Positions 35,691-46,832 of a DNA stretch of 64,000 bases are shown here, piece by piece. The DNA comes from Impatiens glandulifera (Eukaryota; Streptophyta; Magnoliopsida; Ericales; Balsaminaceae). The stretch spans positions 1,409,501 to 1,473,500 of the forward strand of contig NC_061870.1 of assembly GCF_907164915.1 (NCBI RefSeq). Direction: 5' to 3'. Under the pieces are notes generated by a model. The model worked only from the letters and a program-made list of their open reading frames with translations, was not told the DNA's origin and made no database searches. Made by a program: the position numbers and the translations under genes. Positions within the stretch are counted from its first letter, which is position 1. Each line of letters starts with the position of its first letter.

Positions 35691-37374
35691 CTATACATGT
35701 GTTACTTTTATTGATCTCATAGTGTTAGTCTTAATAACTTTACATGCATTAGGCTTGAAATCTCTCTGTCTTCCTTTCAATGAGTCATTATATTTTGAGA
35801 ATGAGTTTTGATGATGCTTTTTTGACCGTCTATCAAGTTTACGGCCAACTGACCGACTGACTTTCGTTCTCTCAGGATTAAGCCACCTTGACTTGTTAGT
35901 TGGCTCGACATATTTTAGTTCCTTTTTAGTTACTGACTCATCTTTATTGTGATTCACTTGAGTGTAAGTTGAGGTACCATTGACAAAACTTATAGGAGGT
36001 AGTTTGCCTTTCTTGGGTTTGAACTTCTTGCAGGACTTGTGTGGGTTGTTGTTGTCATAGCCTAGACCAAATTTGCAGTTGGCAGGCCTCACTTGACTCT
36101 TCATCTGATTTACTACATCCCCAGACTTAGTCCATGCAGCGATCACATAATTGGCTCTCTCGTTTTCTTTGGTCAACATTTGAATTGTCTCCTTGAGCTT
36201 ATTAGAGGATAGTTCATTTGTTTACCAGTTAGGTTGTCTGGTTGATTTGAAATGAGAACAAACAATTTCTTGTACTCAATGACCATGTCATTGAGTGTCG
36301 TAATCAAGTCGTCTTGAGTGAAGTATTTCGAGGAAAAGTCAAATAACTCTTCATGATTGGGCATGAAACACTTGACTTCTTCATCATCACTATCACTTGA
36401 GGAATTGGAGTCCGAAACACTTTGGGACCACTTGCTTCCGCTTTCCTCTGCCAACATCGCTTTTTGATCTTTCTTGTTCTTCTGATCAGCTGGCTTCTAT
36501 CATCTCTCCCAGGCTTCCGACATTCTGATTTGTAGTGACCTAGAGTATTACAGTTAAAACAACGGACGTTAGCCTTGTGATCATTATAGTTGTTATTGTT
36601 GTTGAAAGAAGGGTTGAATTGATTCTTCCTCATGAATTCGCCAAACTTCTTAACAAGTAGTGTCATCGCATCTTCGTTGAACTGCTCAATTGAATTGATG
36701 GGTAAGGGAACGGTTGGCTCCATAGAGGACACCAACGCCTTAGTCACATTCGAGGATGAGGGATCGTCTTCATTCCTTGAGTTCATCTCGAACTCATGGG
36801 CTTTCAGATCGACAAACATATCGTGCAACTCCATCTTGTCGAGGTTTCTGGACTCCCTCATCGCCATTGTCTTAATGTCCCAAGTACTAGGAAGAGCCTT
36901 CAACGCATTGACAATGATTTCTTTGTTTTCATAGACCATTCCCGGAGTGGAAAGTTCAATGACAATGTTGGTGAAGCGTTCATCAAACTCGTTCATCGAC
37001 TCCTCTAGGTGCATCTTGATGCTATCAATCTTTTTAGTAGAAACCATGAGCTTATTCTCTCTAGTTTGTTCGTTGCCCTCACAAAGTTGGATAATCTTCT
37101 CCCATGTTTCCTTGGCGGAGAAACATGTTCTGATTTTTGCAAACATGTTCTTGTCAAGAGTTTTGTATATAGAGTTCTTGGCCAAGTTATCAAGGTTGTT
37201 CTTTCTTTTATCTTCATTTGTCCACTCGCATCTCTCCTTTTCAATCTTTATCAGGACATCAGTAATGACATGCCACATGTCGTCGTCTTGAGATACCAGA
37301 TACACCTGCATATGGATCTTACAATCAATATACTCTTCAATGCGGAACATGGGGGCCTCGTTGGAAAATGACAT
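35691..37374 (-). pseudogene. Element A gag
   Basis: The preferred start is MSFSNEAPMF at 37374 (an upstream in-frame Met at 37443 lies in the LTR). Order: DDMWHVITD, NNLDNLAKNSIYKTL, LPSTWDIKTMAMRESRNLDKMEL, zinc knuckle CFNCNTLGHYKSEC (about 36530-36575), then a frame change to an acidic Ser/Asp segment (SDSNSSSDSDDEE) and a coiled-coil-like extension. A further shift near 36175 leads to NYVIAAWTKSG, RPANCKFGLGYDN and a basic tail. Gag packages element RNA; the extended C-terminus is a Sirevirus trait. Confidence 0.8.
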
Positions 37375-37408
37375 GATGATATTCGAATGTTTGAGAATAG
37401 GAACCCTT

Positions 37409-37420
37409 GCTCTAATACCA
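37409..37420 (-). promoter_or_regulatory. Primer binding site of element A
   Basis: The minus strand reads TGGTATTAGAGC, two bases from the LTR. It differs by one base from the perfect initiator tRNA-Met complement seen in B; element C has the same one-base variant. Confidence 0.8.
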
Positions 37421-37422
37421 CT

Positions 37423-39124
37423 TGTTAGGAAATGAGTCAACAATAGTAGGGGTTGATCAAATATTGTTAACCGGGAAAACCTTCGTTTGATATTAACTCT
37501 GTTAGAAGTTAATATTTGTTTCTATTCTTCACAAGTCATCACAAACTTTTGAACGAAGTTCAAGTGCGGAACTGTTTGTTTAGACTTGAAGCGACAAACA
37601 AAGAGTGGGATAATGCCGAATGAAAAGAACACAAGAAACAAGAGTTTTTATGGATGTTCGGAGTAAACTCTCCTATGTCACCCCTTTTTCTCGACCTCGA
37701 GAATGATTCCATTAGAAGATTTGTTTTGATTACAACGCGTACACAAACCCAGTCGAACAACCAGGAATTAGACACTGTCTAATTCCGAACTCCTAGCACA
37801 GAACACTCTGTTGAGCATAAAAAAATTCTGTCAACTTACAATACTGAAAACTCACACAAAATGGACAGTATGTAATACAACTTTACAATCTAGCTGACTT
37901 GTAAACCCTTAGAACTTGAGAGCTTGAGCACTTGATTGAAGGAAACTTAAGATTCGTGAAAAACAATAATAGAATTGGGGTGCAAATGTTCCTCGAACTT
38001 CTTCTTAAATAGGCAAAAGGCAACGAACACATTTACTTTAGAGGAAACTTGTCCTATTTTGGTTGGGTGAGTGCCAGAATAGTACATCAGAGAATATACG
38101 CTTTTGATCGTGGATGTACTGGATTGAGATAGTACGCCGAATATCATTAATGGGATCATGGTGTACTGAGAACGTACATCACATAGAATTTGAATTACTT
38201 AGGCACATGAGAGTCTTCTATAGGATTAGCTCAGTTACGGTGTTAGACTGCCAATATCAAAAGCTTGATCAAATACCGAATTTGATCAAGTACTGAAAAC
38301 GCTTCATAAAGTCGAATTCCTGTAAAAACTAGAAGCGCCCTGATATAATATCGAACTAGTAAAATACCAGAAGCATCCTGATATAACACCGAACTGGTAA
38401 AATAACGGGAGGCTTGATAAAACCGAAGTTAATATAAAACGGGCGCTTTATAAAATACCGAAAGCATATAAAATCGGAAGCGCTCCTTATAAAATACCAA
38501 AGTTGAATATAATACCGATCTCGATATAAATTTGATCTCGATATAATACCGGACGCGCATCGCAGAATACCGAAGTTGAATATAATACCGATCTCGATAT
38601 AAAACCGGATGCGCATCTTCATAAAACTGAAGTTGAATATAATAACGATCTCGATATAAAACCGATCTCGATATAATATTGGACACACATCACAAAATAC
38701 CGAAGTTGAATATAATAACTATCTCGATATAAAACCGGACGCGCATCTTCATAAAACCGAAGTTGAATATCATACCGATCTCGATATAATACTAGATATG
38801 CCTTGACAAAATACCGATCTCGATATAAAACTAATCTCAACATAAAACTGGACGCGCATCTTCATAATACCGAAGTTAAAAATATAATACCGATATAGAA
38901 ATAAAATCGATCTTGATATAATACCGGACACGCTTTGTAGAATACCGAAGTTGAATATAATACCGATCTCTATATATTACCGAACGCACTTTGCAAATTT
39001 AATCAACTACCAAACAACTTTCCTTTTCGTTTTTTTTTTCTTCACTTTGACCCAACATATGATCAATAACACGACTCAGTCTTAATGATACACTTAATAT
39101 TAATCAAAAACTTTAACTTAACAT
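37423..39124 (-). mobile_element. Element A 5' LTR (right copy)
   Basis: A 1,702-base partner of 14389-16183. It begins TGTTAGGAAATGAG and ends ACTTAACA against the TTTTA duplication. The leader block is at 37650-37690 and the tandem CCGATCTCGATATAA array at 38270-39010. The array is shorter and differently ordered than in the left LTR. Confidence 0.85.
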
Positions 39125-39144
39125 TTTATTTGTTTGATAGGAAT

Positions 39145-39146
<2 letters not shown>

Positions 39147-39186
<40 letters not shown>
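39147..39186. repeat. (TA)n microsatellite
   Basis: About 40 bases of alternating TA with one GTA interruption, between element A and the Gypsy remnant. Confidence 0.9.
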
Positions 39187-39188
<2 letters not shown>

Positions 39189-39199
39189 CACGCGCCAGA

Positions 39200-40770
39200 A
39201 AAGTGGTGGCGATCATCTAAAATTTTTGGGTCATCTTATTAATAATCATGATGATATTTTGGTTGGTCTTCTCGACTGCTCCTTTAGATTGTTGTCGATA
39301 CGTTAATGACTTGTGGTGTTCAATGTAGAATACATTTAGCACCTTCAACACTTCTCCTTTGGAATGTCGATCATTTTCTGAGATCATCGCATGAGGAAAT
39401 CCATATCGGACTATTATATTATTGCAGATGAACTTGACAACCTGACCTGACTTCACAACTTTTTAGGATGCCGCCTCGACTCATTTGATGAAATAGTGGA
39501 TAACTACTAAGATGAACTCGTAGTCGTTTGAGGCGTGATGATGTATCTTCCCAATGATATCAATGCCCCACATAAAGAAAGACAATGGTGGTGTCATGTT
39601 AACATCAACAATGTCAGAGTGTTCTTCATATTAGAATACACTTGGTACTCCTGACACCTCTTGACGTAGGCGATGCATTCCTAATCCATGTTATTTTAGT
39701 AGTACCTGAAACAAAGGATCTTCTTGGCGAAGGCAATTCCGTTCATATGTGGACCGCATGTGCTAGCATGAACTTCATTCATGGCTGTATCACTTCTAAT
39801 AGGTCAATACATAACATGTTTGGGCTATAGAACGATCTTTGATAAACCATCCCGACCATTATGACGTAGTTTGTGGTGCACTATCATAAAACTCTCTTTT
39901 CCTTCTTTAGGAATCAAGATACTCACCGTGCTCAACATATCGCTAGATTGGCTCGGACCCTGCTTGAGTAGCTATTTTGTTGTTTTCCACGATCCATTTG
40001 TCAAAATCATGACCCATTTGTCAAAATCATGCTTATATTTCCTCGGATATTCAATGACTTGATGTTGATACATTCTGGAATCTGAGTTATGACCGCAAAT
40101 GTCGCCAATGCTCGGTAAATCAGTTTTGACTCATATGGGTGTGCGTAAACATCACATATTAAAACTTGACAGTTAGCGTCGATAGATACTTGTCATTCAC
40201 CTCGAGTTTGTGAATTGACCAAATTTGAGTCGCCTACCATCTCTAAGAATTCAACTCCTTTATGTATGCTATTTAATGTCGGACAAGCAAGCTTAAATTT
40301 CAGACCCATTATTGATGAATGGATACTCAAGTTTAACCGAAAAGGGGTTGTACGTACCCATCCGGGTCAATGAGTAATATCCTAATACCGTACCCTTGCT
40401 TTCTTGATACCCCGTCGAATTGAAGCCTACAAGTCATTGGTTATGCATCCATGACCTCATCATCTAGGAATGTCAGTCCATCGTCATTTACATCGATACA
40501 CTAGTTGGCTAAGAAGTCCGCCACTACGTTGCCTTTGATTGAACTCTACACCCTGTACACACTATCAAACTCTGAAAGCATCATTATCCACTTGTCTAGT
40601 CTGGGTGACGATAGAAATATTTGGAAGAGATAACAAATGCAATCTAACCTTGACATTAGCTTGAATGTGTGTGCCTACATATAATATCTTAGCATTTTGT
40701 GACTAAGGTCACTATCCAATACACTTTCTCCACTGGTGAGTAATGTAGATAACAATCGTCCTATAACGTG
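39200..40770 (-). pseudogene. Ty3/Gypsy (Tat/Ogre-like) RNase H-integrase remnant
   Basis: From 40760 downward the minus strand shows RNase H-type pieces (YSPVEKVYWIVTLVTKC, RLDKWIMMLSEFDSVY, then GNVVADFLANQCID near 40500), an archaeal-type RNase H-like stretch (LQFDGVSRKQGYGI near 40400), the integrase zinc region and a core ending in 39456-39217: VVKFICNNIIVRYGFPHAMISEN...HHKSLTYRQQSKGAVEKTNQNI. The two RNase H blocks point to the Tat/Ogre branch. Dense stops and frameshifts show age. No LTRs were recognised. Confidence 0.6.
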
Positions 40771-41254
40771 ATCTTAGGAAAACCATGGATACACTAGATA
40801 AGAGTTATCACTTGAGCTTAGCATCATAAGATTCAATTTGTATGGGAAGGTAAAATTCTTACGGTTAACAGTTAGACATATATTACATGTGGTACTAGTA
40901 TTACTCATGTGACTACTAAATAAGTATATATGAATAATTTTGTTATTTGTCTCGTCTCGGTACAAGGTAATGATCATCAAAAGTCACCGATATTCGATTA
41001 TATATATCCTCCAGTACTCAACATGATCAGCTTAATGAATTATTTTCTGGGTTTTTGTTTGGGTCCTTGTTCCACAAGTATTCCAGGCATGGTGGAGATT
41101 ATTGAAAATAAGAATTGTTGGGGAATGGTATACAAGCCAATTCGACTTGAAGTGGAAAGAAGAGTTAAAATTCTTAATATGTATATTCCAATTCCGTCGT
41201 CTCTGAACGTGCATTTTGTAAACGGGGATAAAGTCTTCCCTATTTTAAATTCCT
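40771..41254. other. Unassigned segment with a 112-codon frame
   Basis: A plus-strand frame at 40930-41268 has a balanced amino-acid composition (for example KPIRLEVERRVKILNMYIPIPSSLNVHF) but no motif I recognise. It lies directly upstream of an intron-like segment with a good acceptor at 41524, so it could be an exon of a decayed host gene. The evidence is weak. Confidence 0.25.
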
Positions 41255-41520
41255 TGGGTAGACATTGATTTTCTACCCTCCAATTTATATTTTTAAAAAT
41301 AATTATGAACCAACAAATTGGTTTCTAAGAATCCATACACGGGCTAATTTCACGAGAATGAAATAAAAAATTAGGGTGAAAATAGTGTCGTATTAATCAA
41401 ATTCAAAATTAATTAAATTCTAAACTATTTTAAAATAAACTAAATTGGTATAAATAAATAATAGTGTAAATAAATAAGATAAATCAAAGAAATTCTTAAT
41501 ATTGATGTTGAATTTATTTT
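41255..41520. repeat. Diverged duplicate segment, right copy (intron-like)
   Basis: It aligns in order with 14145-14388. The AT-rich sequence runs to TTTATTTTGCAG at 41513-41524, a good splice acceptor, followed by an open stretch KNITVDTNDMDDIDEKEVLEGKHKFELVKG... ending in a stop near 41672. This could be an intron plus exon of an unrecognised pseudogene present in two diverged copies, the left one cut by element A. Confidence 0.4.
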
Positions 41521-41672
41521 GCAGGAAAAAATATAACAGTCGACACAAACGACATGGACGACATAGATGAAAAGGAAGTTTTGGAGGGAAAACACAAATT
41601 TGAGTTGGTGAAAGGTTCTAAGCTTGGTTTAAATAACATTGTAGTTAATTTCTGGAAAAAAGATCCTCAGTG

Positions 41673-43915
41673 AGAGACATCCAATAAAGGATTCCGCCAT
41701 TGAAGAAATCATCACTTCACTAGAAAAGCTTGGAATCTTGAAGGAGAATGATAAACTCACTTATGTTTAGATAGAAAGTTGTTAAATCGACAAATAAAAA
41801 ATAGAACACAAAACCTTAGAAATCTTTATCATTTTGGTTCCTCATCCCTCTCGGAATCCAAAAAGAAGGTAAGACATTGAATCTCGATAGAAGAGTTCAT
41901 TTATCGAGAAAATCATTTCCTTTTTAAGAAATGTGTCGATTTTTAGCATTATAGAAATTGACGACTGTGTTGGAGAAACTAGATGCTTGTCTCGAAACGA
42001 ATAATTGGCCATTCTAAAAACAACGTCAATTTACACTAAAAATATAGTTAAAAAATAAAGGGTACATAACTCGAATGCGTCTTTTTAATGTGCATGAGTT
42101 TCACCCTTGGACCCAAAGCCCCCTTGCTTTGAAAGTAGTATATAATGAGCATTGTGTTATGTCATAGACACCTATTAATTATGTTCCAAGATTAACCACG
42201 AGAAAAGACAACATGTTCTAAATTGAGAGACATTGTCAGAGGTTACCCTAAGTACATTGGGGATGGATCTTCGTTTATGCTTGTGATCTTCCCTTTGAGG
42301 AGGGGCTCAAAAGGGTGGCAATGTGCAATTTTTCGATTAAGATGAATGTCCCATATGTTAACGGTCGAAATGACTATCTAACATCGGATACAAGACACTC
42401 TTACCATATGAAAGCCTTAGATAATATCCCAAACTTGTTGCTAATTCGAAGAAACCACATTAGAAACTCGTTTTGCGCTTACTATATATATAAATGTTTA
42501 TGCATTTATAGTACAGATAATCAAACATGAGTATAATCTGGTTTCCTAAAAAAAGAGGTTTACTTGTCCTAGGTATTTGTTTTTTAGGTACAAATTGAAA
42601 TAATTACCCTAGCTATAAAGGCTACAATCTTCTCAAAAGCTCAAGCCTCTCATTCTGCCAAGGGAGTACCATAAAGAAGGCCAGGACTTGAACAAAATGG
42701 CATGGATTTTGAAAGACAAAGCCCAAAGACAATCAAATATGGTCCCAAAATAGAAGGGATGAAAGAAAGCGCTCACAAGAAGACTTGTTTATTTTCATGT
42801 CTTGTATAGATTGATGTATTAGATATAAACATCCTTATTTACATTCTGTCATTTGAGAGCATTGTAAAGTGGGGAAGAGGGATAAATAATGATTTATGAT
42901 TACTCACCCCCACATATAAATACACTTCTTTTATAAAAATAATGAATAGAAAATAAATGTCTATCTCCATTTAGGAATCACTTATGTGCATAATGACAAT
43001 ATATGACCCTTTTGGTTATTTTTTTTAGTTTTTTCTTGATATTTCTCGGTCAATCATTTCTTGTTTATCATTTAATCTAAATCATTCTGGGTTTAATCGT
43101 TCAAAATGTAAATTAAACATTTCAAGCCCAAAATTTTATAATTCCGATATGAATTCGAAAATCATGACAGATCATGATCAAAATGCTTAATTTTCAATCA
43201 ATTTTTTTTTGTTTTTTAAAGAGTTTTCGATTAAGTGACCTTGATCTTGTTTAGTTTTATTTTTTTATTACATATTTTACATTATTTACAAAGTTTTCAT
43301 GCAAAAAATAGAAAAAAAAGCAATAATCAAGAAGCATGCAACAATTAAAGAAAACGCAAAGCATGCTTTTATTAAATTGAATAAACAAAGACAAATAAAG
43401 AGGGGTAATCAAGAAGCCTTACATAATAATTACAATCTTGATTTTATAAGAGCTGGACCGAGATCTCTTAAGGATGTAGAAGAGGGAATAAGTTGACGGC
43501 CTTGGAGCGTGATTGTGTAAAATCAAGGGTGTATGTGGGCAGCCTAGGGGTATGATCAATTAATGCTCAAGTGTTACAGTTTAGGAGTTTAAGATTAGTT
43601 TATATAGGGAAGGATAAGTAAAACCCTAAGGCCCAAGGTCCATTTGAAACTACCTTACAAAATCATGGGGAGTTTGTTAGCCATTTGAATTCAAAATGAA
43701 AACAAATCCCTTTGTACGTTCCTTAGAGGTGGAAGCTTGGCTCCCTTCATTGACATGTTACAAAATGGAGGAGGTGGATGCTTTATCTTCTTGATATGTC
43801 ATTAAATGAAATATGGTGTTATGTTTCAGCCAATAGGAATCAAACCTTCATTGTCATGGCGTCATGACTTAGGAATTTGAATTTTGAATTCAAATGACAA
43901 GTGTTTCTCTCTTCT
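41673..43915. other. Unassigned intergenic DNA
   Basis: No coding, RNA or element feature could be supported on either strand. Short open frames at 42315-42530 and 43299-43496 have no recognisable motif. Confidence 0.5.
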
Positions 43916-44467
43916 CACTATAAAAATTATGATGTTTTGCAATAGTGTTCTTTTCGACTGAAATAGCATTAAAATAAGTATTTATCAACTAATTTAGTAA
44001 CATTGAGAATAATTGTAATATAATCAACAATGTTACATAAATCGGATGCTATTAGGAAGTTGCAGATTTTGTAACCTATGTTGTCACTCTTTTTACCATT
44101 ATACTTGTAACTAGAATTTAACCATTTTTATTTCAACATATATTATTCAAACTAGTATTCAAAACATTATTTACATGGTAGATTTTATTAATGTTATTTT
44201 GTATTTTATAACTTATTTTGTAATAATTATTATAATACTATTTATTAATGACTTGTTTAATAATGACTTATTTATTAATGACTTATTTATATTTTCAATA
44301 AAAATATATATTAACATTTAAGTTGGTAAAAATATTTCTTAAAATGTAATTAGTCAAATGTTCTACAACTATGTTTGCAATCATTTCATTTATCTTATAA
44401 ATATAGTCATTTTCAATGTAACGTATTTTACCATTCAAGCAATTATATATTTTTAATATAGCAATTA

Positions 44468-46827
44468 CGTTGGGTCAAATTATTTTGACTAAGTGTTGAA
44501 ATAATTTAACCATTGAGATTTTGATGATGAAATGACTTATGAGTTTTGATGCATGTTTATTGAAATCATATTTCATAAGACTTGACTCTAATTAGGGTCA
44601 TTAACCGATTTTGGCATTAGATGCATAAAATTAGACGTACAGTCTAACTCAACGGAGTTAGACGTGTAGTCTAATGAATGCATAGAATTAGACGTACAGT
44701 CTAACTCAACGGAGTTAGACGTGTAGTCTAATGAATGCATAGAATTAGACGTACAGTCTAACTCAACGGAGTTAGACGTGTAGTCTAATGAATGCATAGA
44801 ATTAGATGTACAGTCTAACTCAACGGAGTTAGACGTGTAGTCTAATGAATGCATATGATTAGACGTATGGTTTATTAGATATTCGGAATTAGACGTGCAG
44901 TCTAACTCAACAGAATTAGACATGCAATCTAATATATTTGCAATTACACGGATAGTCTAATATGTGCGGAATTAGATGTACAATCTAATAGATTGTGAAA
45001 GTTAGACGTGAGTCTAACTCCTTCAGATTTGTCTGAGGTAGAACCGGAATTAGACGTGCAGTCTAACTCAGTGGAGTTAGACGTGCAATCTAATGGTTAT
45101 TGGTTAATTAGACGTGTAGTCTAATTAAGTGAAAGTTAGACGTGAGTCTAACTCCTTCAGATTAGTCTGAGGTAGAACCAGAATTAGACGTGCAGTCTAA
45201 CTCAGTGGAGATAGACGTGCAGTCTAATGGTTATTGGATAATTAGACGTGTAGTCTAATTAAGTGAAAGTTAGACGTGAGTCTAACTCCTTCAGATTAGT
45301 CTGAGGTAGAACCGGAATTAGACGTGCAGTCTAACTCAGTGGAGTTAGACATGCAGTCTAATGGTTATTGGATAATTAGACGTGTAGTCTAATTATGTGA
45401 AAGTTAGACATGAGTCTAACTCCTTCAGATTAGTCTGAGGTAGAACTGGATTAGACGTGCAGTCTAACTCAGTGGAGTTAGACGTGCGGTCTAATGGTTA
45501 TTGGATAATTAGACGTGTAATGTAATTAAGTGAAAGTTAGACGTGAGTCTAACTCCTTCAGATTAGTCTGAGGTAGAACCGGAATTAGACGTGCAGTGTA
45601 ACTCAGTGGAGTTAGACGTGTAGTCTAATGGTTATTGGATAATTAGACGTGTAGTTTAATTAAGTGAAAGTTAGACGTGAGTCTAACTCCTTCAGATTAG
45701 TCTGAGGTAGAACCGGAATTAGACGTGCATTCTAACTTAGTGGAGTTAGACGTGCAGTCTAATGGTTATTGTAATTAGACGTAAGTCTAATTCTATTAGA
45801 CCAGGCGGTCTAATTCTATTAGACCAGGCGGTCTAATTCTATTAGACCAGGCGGTCTAATAGACTCTGTTATTAGAAGAGAATGTTTGATTTCATTAGAC
45901 TGATTTTCACAATCCGTCTAACTGAAATACGTCTAATGCTCAGCTTAAGCAGTATGCTTGAAGCTAGCATTTGTCTACTCACGTGCTATAGTTGTATCAT
46001 ACTCCTGCTCCACTTTCTAGTGAAGATCAGTACAACAGTTATATGCATCCAACCAACGAATGCCACGTAAGAGAATTTTCCTCACATTACTTGTTTTGCA
46101 TGTACATCCCTGATGGAATATTCGGTGCACTACCAGTGATGTACGGGAACGATCCTTGTGCTCAGAACCTGCTGTGTACAATGGAGACTTTCCAATGGAA
46201 GAGTGCCACGTATCATTCTAAAAGATTCGACCGTTAGTTCATGCTCAGTATTTTAACAAATCTCAAGGACAACGGACAAAGGGCCTCATTGAACAATCTG
46301 CCTTACGAATTTGCCGATCTCAATCATCTTGCTTACTGAAATTATAGAGAATTCAAGCCTTTGAATATTCATACTGTGAAGCTGATTTCTGATTGTACTG
46401 TGTGTGAATCAAGAGAGAGCTAGAATCAAAAACACATTTAGCTGAGTGATATTCTTCATCTTGTAATTGAACAGAAAGTGTTCTGTTCAATAGTGAGCTA
46501 AGTGTGTGTAAACTGTATTTGATTCGAATCATATTATAGTGAATCCTTCCGATGGTTGGAAGAAGGGGTGACGTAGGAGAGTTTCTCCGAACATCCATAA
46601 ACAAACTGCTGTGGTCTTTCATTTCTGTCATCTTTTCATATTTCACCTTGTGCTTCAAACCCAAGTAAACAATTCCGCCTTGAATTTATTTCAAGTGTTT
46701 ACAAGTGTTTGCGTAAAATAGAAAGCGAATTAAATCCCTAACATGATTTCTTTCAAACTGTTTTTCATAAGCCTTCATCCTTAGCCAGACTCCCGTCTCT
46801 ATCGATAAAGCTGATAAGATAATATCA
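44468..46827 (+). mobile_element. Solo LTR 1 of the element C family
   Basis: A plus-oriented LTR from CGTTGGGTCAAAT (first T of TGTTGGG changed) to GATAATATCA, with an exact AATTA target duplication at 44463-44467 and 46828-46832. It is homologous to C's LTRs: TTTTGACTAAGTGTTGAAAT at the start, the leader block at 46561-46600, and the stem-loop CTTGAA-TTTAT-TTCAAG near 46680. At 2,360 bases it is about 700 longer than C's LTRs because of an expanded array. Confidence 0.85.
44620..45870 (+). repeat. Expanded palindromic array with higher-order repeats
   Basis: The basic module is TTAGACGTGCAGTCTAA, an inverted repeat of TTAGAC/GTCTAA. Three layers occur: about four units of 57-58 bases (44630-44870), about six units of roughly 134 bases marked by GTCTGAGGTAGAACC (45031, 45165, 45301, 45434, 45568, 45701), and three 24-base units with TTAGACCAGGCGGTCTAA (45790-45860). 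The minus-strand frame of repeated LDYTSNSVELDCTSN is an artefact. Confidence 0.9.
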
Positions 46828-46832
46828 AATTA

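Larger units (their letters stand above)
14389..39124 (-). mobile_element. Element A: complete Sirevirus-like Ty1/copia element with nested element B
   Basis: Both LTRs are present (14389-16183 and 37423-39124), with TG...CA-type ends and an exact TTTTA target duplication at 14384-14388 and 39125-39129. On the minus strand the order is 5' LTR, PBS, gag with long C-terminal extension, protease, integrase, reverse transcriptase, RNase H, spacer, additional ORF, purine tracts, 3' LTR. That order, the gag extension with an RPANCKFGLGYD-type motif and the ORF after pol point to the Sirevirus (SIRE/Maximus) lineage. Element B interrupts integrase. Multiple stops, shifts and deletions make it non-functional. 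Confidence 0.9.

Noticed and set aside
36632..37371. Several plus-strand frames of 70-120 codons
   Set aside because: They are shadows of element A's gag on the minus strand.
44588..44923. 111-codon minus-strand frame with repeated LDYTSNSVELDCTSN
   Set aside because: It arises from the TTAGAC palindromic array of a solo LTR; period and frame coincide by chance.
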